Of a stretch of DNA of 64,000 bases, positions 31,201-42,734 are shown piece by piece. The notes under the pieces are model-generated. The model did no database searches and was not told where the DNA came from. It saw only the letters and a list, made by a program, of their open reading frames with translations. Positions within the stretch are counted from its first letter, which is position 1. Each line of letters starts with the position of its first letter. Location of the stretch: positions 9,486,001 to 9,550,000 of the forward strand of contig NC_044278.2 in NCBI RefSeq assembly GCF_004027225.2. Direction: 5' to 3'. The position numbers and the translations under genes were made by a program. Origin of the DNA: Strigops habroptila. Lineage: Eukaryota; Chordata; Aves; Psittaciformes; Psittacidae.

Positions 31201-34200
31201 GGTTTAGAATACTTGATCTGAGAAGTCGCAACTAAAGACAGCATAAGCTTTTCCACAATAGACCTTTTATGGTGGTATACTCATATGTTCTGTGAACAGC
31301 TGTTGGATTCATCTTTTTAAGATGTTCTTTACCATAGGTGAGGGGCCATAATAAATGTTGAAATACTCAAAATGATTGCACTTATCTATTGTTTTGTTGA
31401 TATATTTCTTATGCATACTGTCTAACCTGTATGTGCTGTACTTCACTGGAGGTACGAAAGGTAAATATCAATGATAAATTACAATAATAAATAAAATAAA
31501 TTACAAAAGGTAAATGAGTTTTAAAAGTAATTCTGTAAGACTGCATATTTTCCTGTGATGTTATGTATGAGAGGCGATGGTGGTAAGCACATGTGAATTT
31601 ACTCAAAAGTTAATATTGGTGGTCTTTACATTCTCACTTTATTTCTGAATTATTTTGATCATTTGAAATACAGTTTCTCTTTAAAGATTTTGTAGAGTAA
31701 CCTATGTTAGTAAACCAGCTTCTAGGTGATTTGTAACAGCTCTGATACTGCCTCTGACTCATACAGTTCATACAATGTCTTTGTAACTTATTTCGTGCCT
31801 TTTCTTCCCCTGACACAAAATCTCAATAAAAAACAGCTCTTTTGCAACACTGCAAACCTATTTTATTGCACTGATTCTTTTACTTGCGTGACCCTTTTGT
31901 TTTGTTTTCTGGAGGGGGCTGAAGCTCATAATAGACCAGATATTTCTAATGGACTCTACAGAAGAAAATTGACAAGGTGGAAAGCAGGTCATTTGGGAAT
32001 GGCAGTGCTACAAAGCGCCTGGGAAACTGGGACTGTCAGTACTCATCAATATATTCCACCAGATCTATCACAAAGAATTTCTAACAAAAACCGGCACCAG
32101 TGCAATGTGAGAATCAATTTACTACTGGCTTCAGTTGTGCTGATTGATGTAGAAAGACTGGAAACACTTTGGGGAGCAAAATGTCTGTGGTGTTACTAAC
32201 ATTTGGACTGGGGGAGTTTCCAGGAACACTAGTTGGCACTTAACAACACTTCGTTGAAGTGCTGTGCATACGCACAAAAACATTCCCTGTCCCCAGGGCT
32301 TCTGCCTAAACATCTTAACAGGGAATGGCAGAATCTGAACACTTCATTACCTGGAGATGAGGTGATAAATAGCTTGACGGCATTTCCTATCCCCTGTCCA
32401 GTGATAAAGTAATTGTAATTGTCTGAATCTGGGAGGGGAAAAGTGACTGTAGGAAATAGGGATCAGTCCTCTGTTTAAACTGGATACCAGAGCTTCCATA
32501 TCTCTGTATATGCTTAAAAAAAAAAGGTAATTTAAACATTCTCCTTGAATCCCTTGAGTAGATACCAAAGCACTTCATCTGTGGGTATTTTAAAGTGTAC
32601 ATGCTAAAGAAGGCAGGTGGTCTACATGATATTACTAGACCTTGTGTTATGTTGTATTTTACTCTTCCTCAATGTGGAGCTAAGAACCACTCCCTATTCT
32701 GGCTTCCTGGGCACAGAACACTGCAAAAATCAACCTTTTTGTGTTTCTTTACTGCAGAAGCAAAATGCATCCACCTTAAGTATCTTTTCAGATTAATCTG
32801 TTGTATGCTTTCTAGAATCTGCTGAAGCTTTAAATGCATTTTGAAGTCTTTTGAACTCTTCAGTGTTTTCATCAGCAGCCTTTCTAGAATAATTAGAATA
32901 TCTGAAGCATACACCAGCATCCAAAGTAAGTTGTATTGTTCATCCCTTGATCTGAAGTTACAAATGGCTGCCTTGTTACTCCCAGTTCTTGTGAGCCTTA
33001 CTGTTATTCCTTGTACTTGAGACAATTGAGGGTCTCATTTAGTTTTCACTTTTCCTGCCGTTTCACCGTGGAGGTCTAGTTAAGTGCTCAACATCGTTCC
33101 ACCCATAGCCATTCAGATTTGTTGTTCCCTCCTCTCTAATATGTTTTATCTACATGCAGGGAACTACTGGCCCAAAAGGCTGCTTAAGTTGTCATCTGCA
33201 TGAGGATAAGGAGTGCCTGGGTGGGCAGCCACTGCCATACTCAAAAGCTGATTTACATTGATGCACCTTTCTTTTGGAACTGGGTTAACTTGGGCTGCTC
33301 TTAAATGCAGCTCTGCTTGCCTGTGCTTTGTCTGGGAACTGGCTGTATCTCACTCTGACTGGAGCCTGTTTGACTGCAAAGCCATTGTGTTGTGCTCTGT
33401 TGAGCCAAAATAAGGAAAACCAGGGTGAGACACCAAGAATGGGGGGAGGAGGCCACAAATTACATATGGGAAGGACTGTGGGTTTTCTCAGTGTAGCTTT
33501 AACCTTTGCTTTGTTGTGATGCTTCTGCTGTCAGTAACTTGTCACAATGAAAAGAGGAAGACGCCTTTGGAAGTCTTCAAATGGGAGGTGTGGAACTATA
33601 GTGCCATCCCTTGAAAGCAGGGACATTGAGAAATGTGTTTGTCCCTTGCCAATAACAGCCAGTACTGGTGTTGAGAGGAGAGTAGTAAGTATTTTGCCTA
33701 TCAAGCAGCTATGAGGCAAAATTACTTTTTGAAGCTACCCCAGGCTCAAATTTAACTAAAGTTACCTTCTGCTGGAAACACAAACCATGTACAAGCAGGG
33801 TGCTTCTGAGAGCCTCAACTCTGCCTTTTCCAGCATTGTGTAACCTACAGGATGCAAGATGACAGAGAAGAGACAAACACTTGTGGTCAAATTCTCTCTG
33901 TCTTAGTGAATAAAGGTCTCTAGTCCTCATCTATTACTTTTTTAAGAGCAACTTCAGTGAACAATCTTTGCTGCTGGGTGGAGGGGGAACCTCAACTTAC
34001 TGGTGAAACTATATATAATATAAGGTAATATAATGTCATACTTGGAAAAGTTGTTCTTGGGTGATTTATTCTTGCCATTTCCTTTTCTAGTAAAGATGAC
34101 AAAGATGCAACTGCTCAGATTTATCCCCATCTTAAGGAGGGAGGAGGTAATATGGGCCAGAAAGACTGAAGCATTCCTTTTGAGCTCATTTTCCCTTCCA

Positions 34201-35988
34201 CACTTCTGTTACTGAAAGGTAGCTAAGATATGACAATCCTGCAATCTGTTCTGCAGCTAAAAGCAGGCAATTTTTGTTCATTTCTGTGCACTTTGTATAA
34301 TCCATGCAGGAGCTTGGCAAAACTACAATGGGGAATGCCATGAGGACTCATTGAAGGGAAGGCAGACTGAGCCATGCAGATGGGATTACTTGGAAGTCTG
34401 CAGGTTCAGAAACAACTTAAAATCTAGTTCAGCTTTATTTTGTTTCAGCTATGGTTTGAGCCATGGACCCGATCCCAAAGCTGGAGTGCTCTAATGTGTG
34501 TAGGTGGTTTATTTATTATTGTTTTAGGCTTGCTAGCCCTCAGGTGCTGCATCTTGCAGTATAAGACTCCTGATCCCCAGCCTGTCTTCCAGCTGCTCTG
34601 CTTACCAGCTATGCCAGGACAAGGTGTTGCCTTTGTTAACATCATGACGGAGCTGTAAAGCAGGTAAATCAAGAACAAGCAGCATTCAGGTGCTTTGTGC
34701 AAGTAAAACCTGCTGATAAAGGAAGTTGTTCAGTGTGGGGTAACTCCTTTCTTGACTAACTGCTGCTGCTTCTGAGAGCTCCTGCAAGGCTTTGTCACCT
34801 CCCAAAGCTATTAGTAGCACTTTGGATTTGATGGAAATCTATCTCGTTTTGGATGGTGGGTGCACAAAATAGTAGGGACTACCACTGCACAAGTCCTAGC
34901 AATTGGCTGACAGTTTCTCCCTCTTCCCCAAATATGAGGTGCTGTCTTCTCAAGTAAAAGTAGAAGCTGTTAGGTCAAGTATGCTTTACATCAAGGAGCC
35001 AAATGGGAGTCACCGCACGGCTCCTCATATGACAGGAGGGCAGCACGGCTCCATCAGCATGTCTATACTGCCGTAATACTCACCCTGCTATATGTTGCTT
35101 CTTAAATGGCAGTGGGAGAGTTATGCTTGCACAGGCCCTGTTCTATTTGGTTCAAGTTCTCTTTCTGGTTTGGTTGATATTCACTTTGAAATGTTTGATT
35201 AACGTCTTGTTAAAGAAGTGGAGAAGAAACCTCTCAGGCCTCTGCAAGGCTTGTCAATGCATACACTACCAATGCAGCAATGAGGACAGAACCAGTGAGT
35301 ACTGCAGCTGAAATCAAGCCTCTGGGTAAGTCACTTCCTCTCACCAAAGTTTGTTGCTTTCTTGAACCCTTGACCCCCACTCCCATCTATAAACTGGAGC
35401 CAGCATGAATTTGCCAGATCACATGTTCAATTAGTGTTTATAATGATGATGCTGGGCAGGGTTAAAGTTGGCATGAAAATATCATAGAGAAACTGAAAAT
35501 TCCTAGGGAATTCATTATTAGTGCTTTGATCCTTGCATGGTGCATAGGGAGAGTGAGCTTTTGAGTTGGCCTGGCTTTCAGGAACAGTATACACTGGGCA
35601 GGAGAAAGCAGCTTGCACAGTGACCTTTTCTCGGGGCTATTGGGTTGTTTGACTTGAAGGTCCATTATTTTCTCTAAAACTTTGCATTTCAGCTGTATTC
35701 TTTTGGTCTTTGCCAGCCTTTGGCTTGCTAGAGAGCAGTGAATGGAGCAGAAGTTCACTCAGATGAGATTGTTGTTGTCCCTGATAGCAGGAATTGGATT
35801 GAATGACCTCCTATGACTGCTGTTCCACTTCCTCTTCCCTTCTGACCCAAACTCAGCGTGGTGGTAAAGCAGTCCTGCCCTCTCCTACCAGTTAGCTTTA
35901 TTCATCGATTTTTCCCTTCTAAATATACATACACGCATCTGCCTGCCCTCCCCTCCCTCTATGAAAGCCCAAGGAGCAAATATGTATA
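25235..35988. other. Intergenic sequence between SLC22A15 and MAB21L3, left part
   Basis: About 10.7 kb with one CR1 remnant (30320-30488), an AU-rich-element-like stretch near 29519-29570 and AATAAA hexamers at 29782-29787 and 31825-31830. Open frames here (longest 157 codons at 31726-32199) show no recognisable domain. No CpG island or exon series seen. Distal SLC22A15 3' UTR or noncoding MAB21L3 exons could lie here. Confidence 0.6.
30320..30488 (+). mobile_element. Diverged CR1 LINE 3' tail
   Basis: CR1-type terminus of a different subfamily: gtggagtctccatgtgtgga, tattcaaaagctagctggac, then ggaccagatgacttccagag and a ctaacctcagctattctgtga end. Moderately diverged. Confidence 0.8.
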
Positions 35989-36258
35989 ATCATAGAAAAG
36001 TTTGGGTTGGAAAGGACCTTAAGATCATCCAGTTCCAACCCCCTGCCATGGGCAGGGACACCTCACACTAGACCATGTCGCCCAAGGCTCTGTCCGACCT
36101 GGCCTTGAACACTGCCAGGGATGGAGCATTTACCACTTCTTTGGGCAACCTGTGCCAGTGCCTCACCACCCTCACAGTAAAGAACTTCTTCCTTATATCC
36201 AACCTGAACTTCTCGTTTCAGTTTGAACCCATCACCCCTTGCCCTATTGCTACTGCTC
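35989..36258 (-). mobile_element. CR1 LINE 3' fragment
   Basis: On the + strand it starts atcatagaaaagtttgggtt and runs through accccctgccatgggcaggg, ccttgaacactgccagggat and acctgtgccagtgcctcacc, the reverse complement of the same subfamily as 6112-6354. Confidence 0.93.
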
Positions 36259-39200
36259 CTTCATGCCCTAGCCTGGCCAAGCACCTTGTTCTGCATCAGT
36301 GCTTTTATTCCAGGATTGTTTCTCTGTCCCCATTCCTGCTTCCAGTGCCCTGAATCTGCATGTAGCTCGCTCTAGCCCTAAATATCTAGCCTGTGTCCTA
36401 TCACTGCCTGGAGCAGATGCAGCACAAATGATTGACCCTCTCCCTGTGGCAATTATTTGGCTTTGACTGCACAAAACAGCCAATAAAGTGGAAAGGGCTG
36501 GGCAGCTGATTACAGGAATTAGCTCAAAGCTGTGTAGTTTTATAGTCCAAGATAGAGGGGGAAGTGTTTGCTTGAAGAATGCCATTGCATTCCTCCTTTC
36601 TCCTGCTGCCTGCTCTTGATGATGACAAGTATTTAGAAGTTGCCGACTAAAAGAATAGCGTACACATTTCCCAGACACAGACTGAGGGCAGTTAGCTCAT
36701 TTTCCAGTGGCTGAAGCTGGAGTGTGTAGCAATGAAGGTCATGATCTCATCTGTCTAGAAATTCTCTGAAAAAACTTGACTGAAGCCTCTGTTGAAATTC
36801 TCTCTCACACAAGGCTGGTTCTCACTAGTTTGCTGAATCTCTTGATCTGCTTTGTGGTGCATATACCTCTAATAAAGAGTGTCTCCTCATTCTGCTGGTG
36901 CTTTCATTCTCATTTGTAGAGTATTTATTCTCTCATAGCAATCGTTTCCCTCGGGGGCCCTTACACTATAGAGTCAATGATTCTCCCCTCCTTTCTTCCC
37001 ACCCAAAGCATGCAGTTGTCTGGCCCTTTCTTTCTCTGTGCTTTGCTTGAGACACTTCTACTGACAAAACCTTCATTTATGCTGACTGTTTCTTCAGCTT
37101 CTCCTTTCCATCCTCTTATCTGTGCCATGCCAGCCTTGGAACACAACACATTGTGTTGCCATAGCCTAGGCATCACCTATTAGTTGTAAGTTTGATATCT
37201 ATTACTGGTGTGCGTGAGATGACTCAGAGAAGTTTGATCAGACAGCTTTTACAGTAGATAGGCCATACCACTAACCAAGATCATACAAAACCACAGCTGC
37301 TTTAATGTGGTTCAAACTCTTGCAGAATGTGCTTGTCCAGCCTTCTTCACTCTGTTTTTTGTTATTTAAAATCTCACTTTCCTCCCATACAAATCTCTCT
37401 CCCACCACTCAGAAGCAGCTCCTAAGGACCAGGCTTTTTGGGCCTGGAGACCCTTCTCAACTGCTTGCTGAAGCTGACCCATTTGTTTTGCAATAATTAT
37501 ATTTTCATCAAGAGAAAGCAATAGATCATATGGGTATGTCATTGTCACTGGCCTGTGAGACATGAAACCTAGTTTCTAGTTCTGGCTCCAATGAACACAT
37601 GTACATATTTTACTAATCACAGGGATGCCAGCCTGAGTCTCCTCTCCCCCAGGTTTGTGTTTGAGTGACTATTCCCACTTAGCAGTGGTGACTTATTTAA
37701 TTTGCTTCAAACTGACATAGACTCAAGCACTAAGTTCTCAATTGGGTCAATTTGGACACAGCAGCAAAGTGTAAAAATAATACAAGCTAACACCAGCTCC
37801 TGGAGATGCTGTGGTCCAGCCTGATTCAGCCCCTCACATAGACAGAGCTGCTTGCTTTGGCTCTTGTAAATCTCGGCTGTGGTCTGTCTCTCTGTCCCAG
37901 AGTTATTGTGCTTCTAGATTCAAAGTCCTCTTCTTGACAGCTAAATATAATCAGTCTACCAAGAGCCAAGCAAACCTATGCTGAGATCAAGAACTGAGGC
38001 AGCTTTTTCTCACCTGCCAAGACTTCCAGTGCTAAATGTTTTTCCAGTTGCACTGTGCTCTGCCAGACACCATGTTTTCTCCAGATGCTGTTCTTTTAAC
38101 CATGTGTTTAAATCAGTGCAAGCCTCTTGGTATTGAGTATTTCCTTTTAGAAATTCAGGCCATTTACCTAGGCATATAAATTAAAGTGCTGGAAGGTTCG
38201 TGTTTGGAGCTGGAAAGCTCCAAAGCCACTGTTGGCCACAGGTAGCTTTTCAAGATGGTGGGACATCCTGACTGAAACGATAGATCAGTACTTGTAGTTT
38301 AGTGATGGATAAAACAGTGATAGAGGAAAAAATATCCTTTGCAGATGCTTGGAAATGGTCTAATGGAATGTTTTATGTTTAAATCATGATGCACTGAACT
38401 TGCACTATTTCAGTGAACTTCCAGAGGACAATACATGCATTTAGAACTCAAAATGCCAGTTTTCCTGCCCAACATCTCAGTCATCCCTCCTGGGAGCCTC
38501 AAAGCTGATGCAGCCAGGGCTCCCAGCTTCCTGCCCCCCTGCCACTATCTGAGCTGACCATTATGAACTTGGGATTTTCCAGGCTCTCTAAAAGCTCACC
38601 ACACTGGGTGCCAGTTAACTTGTCAATACTAAAAGCCCTGCTACGTGTTTTATATTTGCTGCACAGTGGCTTGCTTCTTAGAGCTGCAAAACTGACTGGA
38701 TTCTTGTGAATTTGCTAAGTTGAGGCTGGTCAGTGGTGAGTAGCAGCATCATAATGTCAGAATTTCCTGCATCCTCAACTAATGATCCTTTGGGAATGCT
38801 ACGCTGCAGCCTGAAACCACTCAGGTTGTAAATGATTTTGGGTTTCAAACTCTTCCCAGGTTAAGAGAACTCATTCCTAGCAAAAACCCTCTGCCTTTTC
38901 CTGACATATCCGGACTGGCCGCAGATGGAAAAAAGACATCAGGCTTGATAAACCACTGGACCTCATCCAATGCCATGCTTAGTATGGAAATGATACAAAC
39001 CTTTAACTTACTTGATATGAAGAGCAGGCCCAAGGCTAATGTGACAACGTGTGGCAGTGAGAATAAGCAGCATAGGCATGTGGGACATTTTTGAGCCTGC
39101 CAAGTATTGATCGGGAAGGGGTGGGAATGAGTGGAGAAGCATTTCAATTTGGCATCCATACGTGATTCTGATGCTGTCACAGTGAATTAGCAGCGCTTTC

Positions 39201-40724
39201 TTCTCCCTGTAGTCCATCCCAGGCTTTTGTCATTGAAGCATCCCCTTTGCCCATATCTACTTGTTAAAAGACAAAGTGCAAATAAACCCCAAATAAATCC
39301 ACAGAACCTATGCCCCCAAAAAGCCTGTTTGTTGTGCTGCTATCATCTGAATGGAGACCCTGAACACTACTGAACCATCACTGCTAAAGACTGTCACAGC
39401 ATAAATGTTATAGGGGATCCAAGCTACAATTACTCATTTTGTACAGTCACTTAATCCACTAATGGGGAGAAATGGGGCAACAGTTTTAAGAAGGCAAGAG
39501 AACTGTCAGAGATTATTAAATCTACTGGGATGATTTGTTTTGGTAATCTCTCTTGACCCAAGTACATGCTTCAGTTAATGCAACAGACTTAATGCCTCTG
39601 GTAATTAGAGCAAGAAGTGATGGGTCATGGTTAGCAACTGTGAATTAGGGGTTATATTTCACCTGGAAGGCAGCATCTTCAACAGGGCTTATTTTTTTTG
39701 CTGCTGGAGATCATCTGTGAGTCACAAGTGATACATTGGGCTGACTCATTTATGTGATTTAGTAGAGGTTTTTCATACATGCTTACTGTTCCATATGAGC
39801 AGTTCTTCTAAACAGTTGCCAAACAGAAAAAGGCAAAATATTGGACTTTTTCATCCAGTGAATACAACTGCTCTTATTCACATGATGGATGTGATGTTTT
39901 TATTGTTGTACAGTCCGCAGTTCAGATATTGTTTTTGATTGTGGTTTTGTAATATATCTGTCAGATCTATGCAACTGAAGAGTGAGGAAAGGAAAGCCAG
40001 GCAAGCATGGAAAGCATAAGTAATCGCCAGCTTCAGAAGATACAAGAGCAAATCTAATACCATTCAAGGTATATATTCACAGAATAGTTTTATGTGGGTT
40101 TCACAGATCCACAATCAGACTCAGTTCTAGATATTGCCAAAGGCACGAATGAAGATTCAATATTTTTGAATCAATATTTTACAGATTCAATATTTTTGCA
40201 GATATTAGGAAATCCCTAAATCCTCTTAGAAGAATATTGGTAAGAAATGAAGACACGGGTACAAAGGAAATTAGCCACAAACTGAACTCCATTACAAGGT
40301 GCTGTGAGGTGGGAAATAAAACAAATCAGGGAGGGGTTGTGTGCAGCATAGCTGAATCATTTCAGATGAACTTACGGAGATCAGCAGGCAGGGAACTGTG
40401 GCTTTAAGAAGACCCAAGATATTGAAGTATGTCTTGAAAATGCTTAAGAACAGCTGGATAAATCAGTGGATGCTCACCGAGAAGAATGCGGGGGACTGCC
40501 TGTGGTCAGCTAGCTATGTAAGTAATGCTGATAACCTCCTGGGGAACACCAGAGAGGGAAGGAAGGTTGCAATGTCCTCAGCAAGAAGTACCTGAGGGTC
40601 ATCCTCCCTCAGAAATATGCCCAGACTCCAATGGGGGCTTAAGCTTCCTCAAATATCAAGGGAAAAGAAGGGGGCTCAGAGGTGTCAGGAAGGCAGCCAT
40701 CCTTAGTGCAGACTCCACCTACAG
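36259..40724. other. Intergenic sequence, right part
   Basis: Mostly unique. Contains a short tandem-like AT-rich block at 40153-40198. The stretch 40240-40720 just before the next CR1 may be part of a degraded element, but I could not match it. No gene recognised. Confidence 0.6.
40153..40198. repeat. AT-rich direct repeat, 30-bp period
   Basis: Two exact copies of agattcaatatttttg at 40153-40168 and 40183-40198, separated by a third partial copy (aatcaatatttta). A small local duplication. Confidence 0.75.
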
Positions 40725-41213
40725 TGGTGTGTTATGCTCAACGGCTCTCAATATAAAAAGGACTTGGACCTATCGGAGCAAGTCCAGGAAAAGGCCACAA
40801 AGATGTTCTGAAGGCTGGAACAGCTCCGCTCTGGAGACCGGCTGAGAGAGCTGGGCTGGTTCAGCCTGGAGAAGAGAAAGCTCCTTAAGTGGAGACCTTA
40901 GAGCAGCTCCAGTGCCTAAAGGGGCTACAATAAACCTGGAGAGGGGCTTTGGACAAGGGCCTGTAGGGTCAGGACAAGGGGAATGGCTTTAACCTGCCAG
41001 AGGGGAGATTGAGATGAGCTCTTAGGCAGAAGCTCTTCCCTGTGAGGGTGCTGAGGCGCTGGCACAGGGTGCCCAGAGAAGCTGTAGCTGCCCCATCCCT
41101 GGCAGTGCTCAAGGCCAGGTTGGACACAGGGGCTTGGAGCAATCTTCGCTAGTGGAAGGTGTTCCTACTTGTGGCAGAGGGTTGGAACTGGGTGAGCTTT
41201 AAGGTCCCTTCCA
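40725..41213 (+). mobile_element. CR1 LINE 3' fragment
   Basis: Runs from ggtgtgttatgctcaacggc and aggacttggacctatcggag through ctgggctggttcagcctgga, aaggggctacaataaacctg and ggttggaactgggtgagctt to ggtcccttccac, where it is cut short and meets a reversed CR1 piece. Confidence 0.9.
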
Positions 41214-41300
41214 CTAGACCAGGTTGCTCAAAGCCCCATCCAACCTGGCCTTGAACACTGCCAGGGATGGAAAGTTCTTCTTAACATATTGTTCCACTCT
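41214..41300 (-). mobile_element. CR1 LINE fragment abutting the preceding copy in inverted orientation
   Basis: On the + strand: tagaccaggttgctcaaagc, ccatccaacctggccttgaa, cactgccagggatgg. This is the reverse complement of an internal part of the CR1 3' region, joined directly to the truncated tail of the + strand copy at the shared string ccttccac. Confidence 0.85.
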
Positions 41301-42550
41301 CTTTCAGAACCTGCCTTTTGTCTGGGTTCCTTCTTGGCTCACATTCACTGCTAGCCCCTCAAGTGAAAGACAGCCAGTAAGAACTGAGCAAGCATGAGGT
41401 ATGGTTCCCTAAAAATTGAGGGGCTCATCTTTTTCAGTGCCAAGTCCCATGGAAGCTGGTTTGGGAAGTAAATGTCTACATGTCTTTGTGAAGGAGTCCC
41501 CAAGTCCCTCAGGAAAAAGATGAAGGGAGATGCCTGGGAGACACAGAGAAAGGTTTGATTTGTAGATCCTGAGGAACCAGATGCCCTGCAGGTATTGGTA
41601 CTCCATTAACGTACTTCGTATTTGACTGCTCATAAGGAACATCATAAAGGATAAGTAGCAACAACAGCACCTGCTCTGAGGTAGCACCCAGTCTACCAGC
41701 CTACCCAAGTGCTGCCTTTTGCCGCCATCTGTAGAGGTAATAAATCAGTCAAGGGATATCAAAGTTCAGTTTCCAGGGGGAAATAATGATTTTACTCACA
41801 ACTGGAGTGTGCCTTCCTTGATAAGGGACACTTAGCAGCATGGGATCTCATCTCTGTCACTCCCTTCCAAGTGCTGATGTACCCTTTTTTCTAATAGCCA
41901 CCAGCCCTCGCTGGATCAATGGAGCCTGATCAATTGTTTTTCCCTCTGAATTATCCATATGGGGTGGTTAGCTGAGCTGCTGGCAGAAAACAAGACACGG
42001 CTGTTTACTGTAAAGAAAGCAAAGCAAACTACAGGAGGGGACAGGCTGCAGGATATTTACTGTCAATACAGCCAGAGAGAGAGAAGAGATATAAGGAGAG
42101 GGGAGCAGAGGGGAACAGAGGCTGCAGATTGCAACCCAAATAAATGATCTGAGTGTAAAAATACCCATTCAGTTTCAGACAGAAATTGTGGGTGGATTGA
42201 AGTCAACGAGGGGTAGCTGAGAGTGCTTAACAAATGGTTTAGTGAAGGGCTAGTGAGGCAAGGAAGTAATTGTGGCACAGAGAATAATGCTGGTGTGCAC
42301 GAGTGTACTGAATCTGCAGTGCAATCTGAAAGACACTTCCAGATCTGCCCTGAGACAGAGCAGTAGCTGGGATATTTCTGTGTTCGCCTGCATGCAAGAC
42401 GCATCATTTAAAAATAATAAGAAGAATAATGATTAAATATAGAAAATAATCATTGGAGCTAGTTTTCCAAAGGAGCTGGATGTCACCACTGTAACTCAGA
42501 CCACAATAAAAATACTTCCTTGCCTTCTCTCTCCTCTTTTTCATCCACAG
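41301..42550. other. Sequence immediately upstream of MAB21L3
   Basis: About 1.25 kb containing a purine-rich patch near 42075-42120 and an AT-rich patch at about 42412-42460. No TATA box or CpG island stands out. It ends in a strong pyrimidine tract and cag at 42550 that looks like a splice acceptor rather than a promoter. Confidence 0.55.
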
Positions 42551-42734
42551 AGGAGTTAGGTGACCTGAGCTCCACAGGGCAAGAAGGCTCTGAGCAGCTT
42601 GCTCTGAGTGTCCCTCTGCTTCCAGAGGCAGGTGAATGAGTGAAGAGTGAATTCACACTTTTGAGAGCAGCGAAGACCATCTTGCCATGAAACCATTCAC
42701 AGATGAAGATGTAGAAATCTACATCCAGAGCAAG
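42551..42734 (+). CDS. MAB21L3: MAB21L3 exon 1 (predicted 5' UTR 42551-42686; coding 42687-42734)
   Basis: Codes residues 1-16, [16 protein letters not shown], ending phase 0 at donor gtaagg. The ATG sits in the context cttgccATGa. An in-frame TGA at 42648-42650 blocks any upstream extension. A very strong pyrimidine tract ending in cag at 42550 suggests the exon begins at 42551 and is joined to an upstream noncoding exon not located here. A weaker alternative acceptor ends at 42625. Confidence 0.88.

Noticed and set aside
31726..32199. 157-codon open frame in the intergenic region
   Set aside because: No recognisable domain, low-complexity Phe/Cys/Ser-rich start, no clear promoter or splice context. 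Looks like a chance frame.
36268..36678. 136-codon minus-strand open frame
   Set aside because: Next to a reversed CR1, no conserved character, composition like surrounding noncoding DNA.
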